Shown in pieces: positions 60,082-64,000 of a DNA stretch of 64,000 bases (positions are counted from its first letter, which is position 1; every line of letters begins with the position of its first letter). The DNA is taken from NCBI GenBank assembly GCA_964584315.1, contig CAZOZO010000002.1, positions 82,863 through 146,862 on the forward strand, in the 5' to 3' direction. The DNA is from CAXXOK01 sp964584315. GTDB taxonomy: Bacteria; Bacillota; Clostridia; Christensenellales; Aristaeellaceae. A model generated the notes under the pieces. The model worked only from the letters and a program-made list of their open reading frames with translations, did not search any database and was not told where the DNA came from. The position numbers and the translations under genes were made by a program.

Positions 60082-61527
60082 ATGGATCAGGAGCAGGCCC
60101 CCCTCTATGAAGCGCTGGAAGCGATGCGCAGCGCGAAGATCGTCCCCTTCGACGTGCCCGGCCACAAGCGCGGCAAGGGCAACCGGGCGCTGACCGAGTT
60201 TTTGGGCGAGCAGTGCCTGAGCGTGGACGTGAATGCCATGAAGCCGCTGGACAACCTGTGCCACCCCGTGAGCGTCATCAAGGAAGCCGAGGCGCTGGCG
60301 GCGGACGCCTTTGGCGCGGCGCATGCGTTTTTCATGGTGGGCGGCACCACCTCGGCAGTGCAGGCGATGCTGCTTTCCACCCTCAAGGCGGGCGATAAGG
60401 TGATCTTGCCCCGCAACGTGCACCAGAGCGTGATCAACGCGCTGGTGCTGTGCGGCGGCGTGCCGGTGTACGTGAACCCCCAGTCCAGCGCGCAGCTGGG
60501 CATCGCGCTGGGCATGGCCATGGCGGATGTAATGCAGGCCATGGACGCTCACCCGGACACGAAAGCCATTTTGGTGAACAACCCAACCTACTACGGCGTG
60601 TGCTCCGACCTGCAGGGCATCACGGCCCTCGCGCACGCGCGCGGCATGCGCGTGCTGGTGGACGAGGCGCACGGCACGCATTTCTACTTCGGGCTGGATA
60701 TGCCACCCTCCGCCATGGCCGCTGGCGCGGACATGGCAGCCGTGAGCTTGCACAAATCCGGCGGGTCACTCACGCAGAGCTCCATGCTGCTGTGCGGCGG
60801 CAACGTCAACGCGGACTATGTACGGCAGGTCATCAACCTGACGCAGACCACCAGCGGCAGCTACCTGCTGCTCAGCAGCCTGGATATCTCGCGCCGCAAC
60901 CTCGCCACCGAGGGTGTGGAAATATTCGAGAAGGTCAAGCGCCATGCAGCCTATGCCCGCGAGGAGATCAACGGCATCGGCGGCTATTACGCCTACTCTC
61001 GCGAGCTGGTCAACGGCGACAGCGTGTTCGATTTCGACGTGACGAAGCTGTCTATCTGCACGCTGGACGTGGGCCTCGCGGGCATCGAGGTGTACGACAT
61101 CCTGCGCGACCGCTACGATATACAGGTGGAGTTTGGCGATCTTGGCAACATCCTCGCCTATATCTCGCTGGGGGACAAGACAAAGCACATCGAGCGGCTC
61201 ATCAGCGCCCTCAGCGACATCCGCCGCCGCTATGGCCGCGAGCGCAGCGCTCTGTGGGAGAGCGGCTACATCACCCCCGAGGTGGTCACATCGCCACAGA
61301 AAGCCTTTTACGCGGACAAGGTGAGCCTGCCGCTTTCCGAAACCGTGGGCGGTGTGTGCGGTGAGTTCGTGATGAGCTACCCGCCCGGCATCCCCATGCT
61401 GGCGCCGGGCGAGCGCGTCACGGCGCAGATCGTGCAGTGGATCGCTTACGCCAAGCGCAAGGGCTGCCTTTTGACCGGCCCCGAGAGCATGGATGTGAGC
61501 CGGCTTAACATTTTGAAGGAGGAATAA
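60082..61527 (+). CDS. speA: PLP-dependent arginine decarboxylase (Orn/Lys/Arg decarboxylase, aspartate aminotransferase fold)
   Basis: This 481-residue enzyme belongs to the bacterial Orn/Lys/Arg decarboxylases of the aminotransferase fold. It shows VPFDVPGHKRGKGN at the N-terminus, MVGGTTSAVQAMLLS, VDEAHGTHFYFG, and the PLP-lysine in SLHKSGGSLTQSS (Lys about 225). It ends with the family C-terminal domain (SYPPGIPMLAPGERV). Arginine is the likely substrate because an agmatinase gene follows in the operon; lysine cannot be excluded from sequence alone. Agmatine would go to putrescine through SpeB. It starts 16 bp after speD. Confidence 0.92.
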   Translation: MDQEQAPLYEALEAMRSAKIVPFDVPGHKRGKGNRALTEFLGEQCLSVDVNAMKPLDNLCHPVSVIKEAEALAADAFGAAHAFFMVGGTTSAVQAMLLSTLKAGDKVILPRNVHQSVINALVLCGGVPVYVNPQSSAQLGIALGMAMADVMQAMDAHPDTKAILVNNPTYYGVCSDLQGITALAHARGMRVLVDEAHGTHFYFGLDMPPSAMAAGADMAAVSLHKSGGSLTQSSMLLCGGNVNADYVRQVINLTQTTSGSYLLLSSLDISRRNLATEGVEIFEKVKRHAAYAREEINGIGGYYAYSRELVNGDSVFDFDVTKLSICTLDVGLAGIEVYDILRDRYDIQVEFGDLGNILAYISLGDKTKHIERLISALSDIRRRYGRERSALWESGYITPEVVTSPQKAFYADKVSLPLSETVGGVCGEFVMSYPPGIPMLAPGERVTAQIVQWIAYAKRKGCLLTGPESMDVSRLNILKEE

Positions 61528-61530
61528 GGG

Positions 61531-62385
61531 ATGGATGACCTGTGGTTCAGCGAGTATCACACGCCGAATGTGCGCTTCTCCATCCGCGTGGAGCATCAGC
61601 TGCATGATGAGCAGAGCGAATACCAGCGCATCGCTGTATACGATTCGCCTGATTTTGGCCGCTTTTTGACGCTGGATGGCGCCTTGATGCTGACCGAGCG
61701 TGACGAGTTCATCTACCACGATATGATCACGCACGTGCCAATGGCCGTGAACCCGGATATCAGGACCGTATTGGTGATCGGCGCGGGCGACGGCGGCGTA
61801 CTGCGCGAGCTTTCGCGCTACGACGCCATTGAGCGGATGGATGTGGTGGAGATCGACCGCCGCGTGGTGGAGGTGTGCAGGCAATACCTGCCCAAAACCG
61901 CCTGCGGCTTTGACGACCCGCGCGTGAACCTGCGCTTTGAGGACGGCCTGCGCTTCGTGCGCCACACGAAGGAGCAGTACGACCTGATCATCGTGGATTC
62001 GACCGACCCTTCCGGCCCGGGCGAGGTGCTGTTTACCAGCGAGTTTTACGGCAGTTGCCACGCCGCGCTGGCGGAAGGCGGCATCCTTGTGAACCAGCAC
62101 GAGAGCCCCTTCTATGCCGCCGATGCCAAGGCCATGCAGAGCGCGCACAAGCGCATTGCCGAGTCGTTCCCCGTTTGCCGCGTCTATCAGGCGCACATCC
62201 CCACTTACCCCTCCGGCCATTGGCTGTTCGGCTTTGCTAGCAAGGGCCCGCACCCTGTGCGTGACCTGCAGGCGGATCGCTGGCAGGCGCTCGGGCTTGC
62301 CACCCGCTACTACAACGTGAACCTGCATCGCGGGGCGTTCGCCTTGCCCACCTATGTAGAGGAGCTTTTGAAACGGGATGAATAA
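61531..62385 (+). CDS. speE: Spermidine synthase
   Basis: Spermidine synthase transfers the aminopropyl group of decarboxylated S-adenosylmethionine to putrescine. The 284-residue protein has the N-terminal beta domain (WFSEYHTPNVRFSIRVEHQL), then FIYHDMITHVPMAV, the cofactor motif VLVIGAGDGGVLRELSRY, acidic VVEIDRRVVEVC, and the catalytic DSTDPSGPGEVLFTSEFY. Length and motifs match SpeE. The gene starts three bases after the decarboxylase stop and overlaps the agmatinase start by eight bases. Confidence 0.97.
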   Translation: MDDLWFSEYHTPNVRFSIRVEHQLHDEQSEYQRIAVYDSPDFGRFLTLDGALMLTERDEFIYHDMITHVPMAVNPDIRTVLVIGAGDGGVLRELSRYDAIERMDVVEIDRRVVEVCRQYLPKTACGFDDPRVNLRFEDGLRFVRHTKEQYDLIIVDSTDPSGPGEVLFTSEFYGSCHAALAEGGILVNQHESPFYAADAKAMQSAHKRIAESFPVCRVYQAHIPTYPSGHWLFGFASKGPHPVRDLQADRWQALGLATRYYNVNLHRGAFALPTYVEELLKRDE

Positions 62386-63229
62386 GAACATACAAACCTT
62401 CATCGGCTGCGATGCGGAATACGCCGAGGCGGATATCGTGCTGTGCGGCATTCCCTTTGACGGCACCACCAGCTACCGCCCCGGCGCGCGCTTCGGCCCT
62501 TCCGCGATGCGCAGCGAGTCCTTCGGCATCGAAACGTACAGCCCCTATGTGGATCGTGATTTGCAGGACATCTCCGTGTTTGACGCAGGCGATTTGGAAT
62601 TGCCTTTCGGCGACACGCAAAAGGCGCTCGCCATGACCGAGGAGCGCGTGGCCGCATTCCTCGCGGACGGCAAAACGCCTTTCCTGGTGGGCGGGGAGCA
62701 CCTGATCTCCCTTGGCGCGGTGCGCGCCGTGGCCCGCAAGTATCCGGCACTGCACATTTTGCATCTGGATGCGCACGCCGACCTGCGTGATGATTACCTT
62801 GGCGAGCCGTTCAGCCATGCGTGCGTGATGCGCCGCATCTGGGACGTTGTGGGCGACGGTCGCATCCACCAGTTTGGCATCCGCAGCGGCGACCGTACGG
62901 AGTTCGCCTTTGCCGCCAAGCACACCGAGATGCGTCGCTTTGACCTGACCGGCTTTGCCGAAACGGTGGCCAACCTGAAAAACGAACCCGTGTACCTGAC
63001 CATCGACCTGGATGTGCTCGACCCCGCCGGTTTCTGCGGCACGGGCACGCCCGAGGCGGGCGGCGTGCCTTTTACGGCGCTGCTCGGTGCAGTGCACAGC
63101 CTTTCCGCGTGCAACATCGTCGGCTGCGACGTCGTGGAGCTGTCGCCGCATTACGACATGAGCGGCGCATCCACCGCCGCAGCCTGCAAGCTGACCCGCG
63201 AGATTCTACTGCAAATCAAAGGAGTGTGA
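62378..63229 (+). CDS. speB: Agmatinase
   Basis: Agmatinase hydrolyses agmatine to putrescine and urea with a binuclear manganese centre. The 283-residue protein belongs to the ureohydrolase family: GIPFDGTTSYRPGARFGPSA, the metal-binding GGEHLISLGAVR, HLDAHADLRDDY and TIDLDVLDPAGFCGTGTPEA (Asp ligands), and the final VVELSPHYDMSG. The upstream arginine decarboxylase and downstream polyamine genes support agmatine as substrate. The start overlaps the speE stop by eight bases. Confidence 0.96.
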   Translation: MNKNIQTFIGCDAEYAEADIVLCGIPFDGTTSYRPGARFGPSAMRSESFGIETYSPYVDRDLQDISVFDAGDLELPFGDTQKALAMTEERVAAFLADGKTPFLVGGEHLISLGAVRAVARKYPALHILHLDAHADLRDDYLGEPFSHACVMRRIWDVVGDGRIHQFGIRSGDRTEFAFAAKHTEMRRFDLTGFAETVANLKNEPVYLTIDLDVLDPAGFCGTGTPEAGGVPFTALLGAVHSLSACNIVGCDVVELSPHYDMSGASTAAACKLTREILLQIKGV

Positions 63230-63234
63230 CCATC

Positions 63235-64000
63235 ATGGGGAAGTGTTTGATCGTCGGCTGCGGCGGCGTGGCCTCTGTCGCCATCCACAAGTGCTGCCAG
63301 AACAGCGATGTTTTTGAGGAGATCATGATCGCCAGCCGCACCAAGAGCAAGTGCGACGCGCTGAAAGCCAAGCTGGACGGCGGCAAAACCATCATCCACA
63401 CTGCGCAGGTCGATGCGGACAACGTGCCGGAACTGGTCGCGCTCATCGAAAGCTTCAAGCCGGACGTAGTGCTCAACCTCGCATTGCCCTATCAGGATCT
63501 GACCATCATGGACGCCTGCCTTGCAACCAAAACGCATTATGTCGATACCGCCAACTATGAGCCCACCGATACCGCCAAGTTCGAATACAGCTGGCAGTGG
63601 GCCTACCGCGAAAAGTTCCGTGAGGCGGGCATCTGCGCGCTGCTGGGCAGCGGGTTTGACCCCGGCGTGACCAGCGTGTTCAGCGCCTACGCGCTCAAGC
63701 ACCAGTTTGACGAGATCCACACCATCGACATCCTGGACGCCAACGGCGGCGACCACGGCTACCCCTTCGCCACCAACTTCAACCCGGAGATCAACATCCG
63801 CGAGGTAACGGCCAAGGGCAGCTACTGGGAGGATGGCCGCTGGGTGGAGACCAAGCCCATGGAGATCAAGCGGGTATTCGATTTCAAGGGCATCGGGCAG
63901 AAGGACATGTACCTGCTGCACCACGAGGAGATCGAGAGCCTCGCCAGGTACATCCCGGGCGTGAAGCGCATCCGCTTTTTCATGACCTTTGGGCAGAGCT
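63235..64000 (+). CDS. Saccharopine dehydrogenase-family protein, probable carboxynorspermidine/carboxyspermidine dehydrogenase (N-terminal part)
   Basis: The frame starts at ATG 63235, after AAAGGAG, and runs off the window after 255 codons. It has the NADP-binding CLIVGCGGVASVAIHKC, ASRTKSKCDALKAKL, VLNLALPYQDLTIMDACLAT and GSGFDPGVTSVFSAYALKH. This matches the Lys1-like dehydrogenases that condense aspartate semialdehyde with putrescine or diaminopropane to carboxyspermidine or carboxynorspermidine. The polyamine operon context strongly supports this over lysine metabolism. The partner decarboxylase would be expected just outside the window. Confidence 0.9.
   Translation, partial: MGKCLIVGCGGVASVAIHKCCQNSDVFEEIMIASRTKSKCDALKAKLDGGKTIIHTAQVDADNVPELVALIESFKPDVVLNLALPYQDLTIMDACLATKTHYVDTANYEPTDTAKFEYSWQWAYREKFREAGICALLGSGFDPGVTSVFSAYALKHQFDEIHTIDILDANGGDHGYPFATNFNPEINIREVTAKGSYWEDGRWVETKPMEIKRVFDFKGIGQKDMYLLHHEEIESLARYIPGVKRIRFFMTFGQS

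Overview
The window reads as a GC-rich chromosomal segment of a Gram-positive anaerobe of the class Clostridia, most likely a gut commensal assembled from a metagenome. The reasons are the Firmicutes gene orders (asp23-fakA-recG and tig-clp-lon-ysxC), strong GGAGG ribosome-binding sites with occasional GTG and TTG starts, an AmmeMemoRadiSam locus, a galactoside/glucoside utilisation operon, a giant secreted MBG/YDG-repeat protein, and a 50-N scaffold gap. A Christensenellales-like origin would fit but cannot be proven from this sequence. There are no rRNA genes, CRISPR arrays, transposases or phage genes.

Layout. 1-5.4 kb, minus strand: asp23, fakA (TTG start), recG, trmL (GTG start), a small membrane protein and the start of a family 4 uracil-DNA glycosylase. 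5.6-7.5 kb, plus strand: a membrane protein with a Gly/Met/Pro/Gln-rich N-terminus and a His/Cys-containing C-terminal module. 7.7-15.7 kb, minus strand: the protein quality-control cluster tig, clpP, clpX, lon, engB and a GNAT-like protein. 16-17.7 kb, plus strand: membrane protein, small HTH regulator and MDR oxidoreductase in overlapping frames. 17.9-21.9 kb: a multi-pass membrane protein (minus), a DUF3783 protein, and an AmmeMemoRadiSam pair (Memo/AMMECR1 fusion plus radical SAM enzyme). 22.1-27.9 kb, minus strand: a six-gene operon of response regulator, sensor kinase, adaptor, ABC ATPase, MacB-type permease and second adaptor. 28-35.8 kb, minus strand: a carbohydrate operon (GH1, GH13, GH36, GPH-type sugar symporter broken by the N gap, and a frameshifted cupin), followed by a PNPOx-like protein. 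36-39.2 kb, plus strand: an XRE-TPR regulator, a PLDc_N-like membrane peptide, and an ABC-2 exporter whose ATPase carries an in-frame TAA.

39.5-57.8 kb, minus strand: a small secreted Ig-like protein, a 5,233-residue secreted repeat protein (about 40 alternating YDG/MBG modules behind an InlB/MucBP-like region), and an orphan family 5 solute-binding protein. The long plus-strand frames here are antisense shadows.

58.5-64 kb, plus strand: tRNA-Trp, then a polyamine operon (speD, arginine decarboxylase, speE, agmatinase, and a partial carboxynorspermidine-type dehydrogenase). A strong promoter lies about 425 bp before speD. Between them are a 215-nt, highly structured, apparently non-coding RNA closed by a perfect 11-bp long-range helix, and then a strong intrinsic terminator placed just before the speD ribosome-binding site. 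With no obvious promoter between terminator and gene, this looks like an attenuator or riboswitch-type leader, and it is the most promising candidate in the window for an undescribed system.
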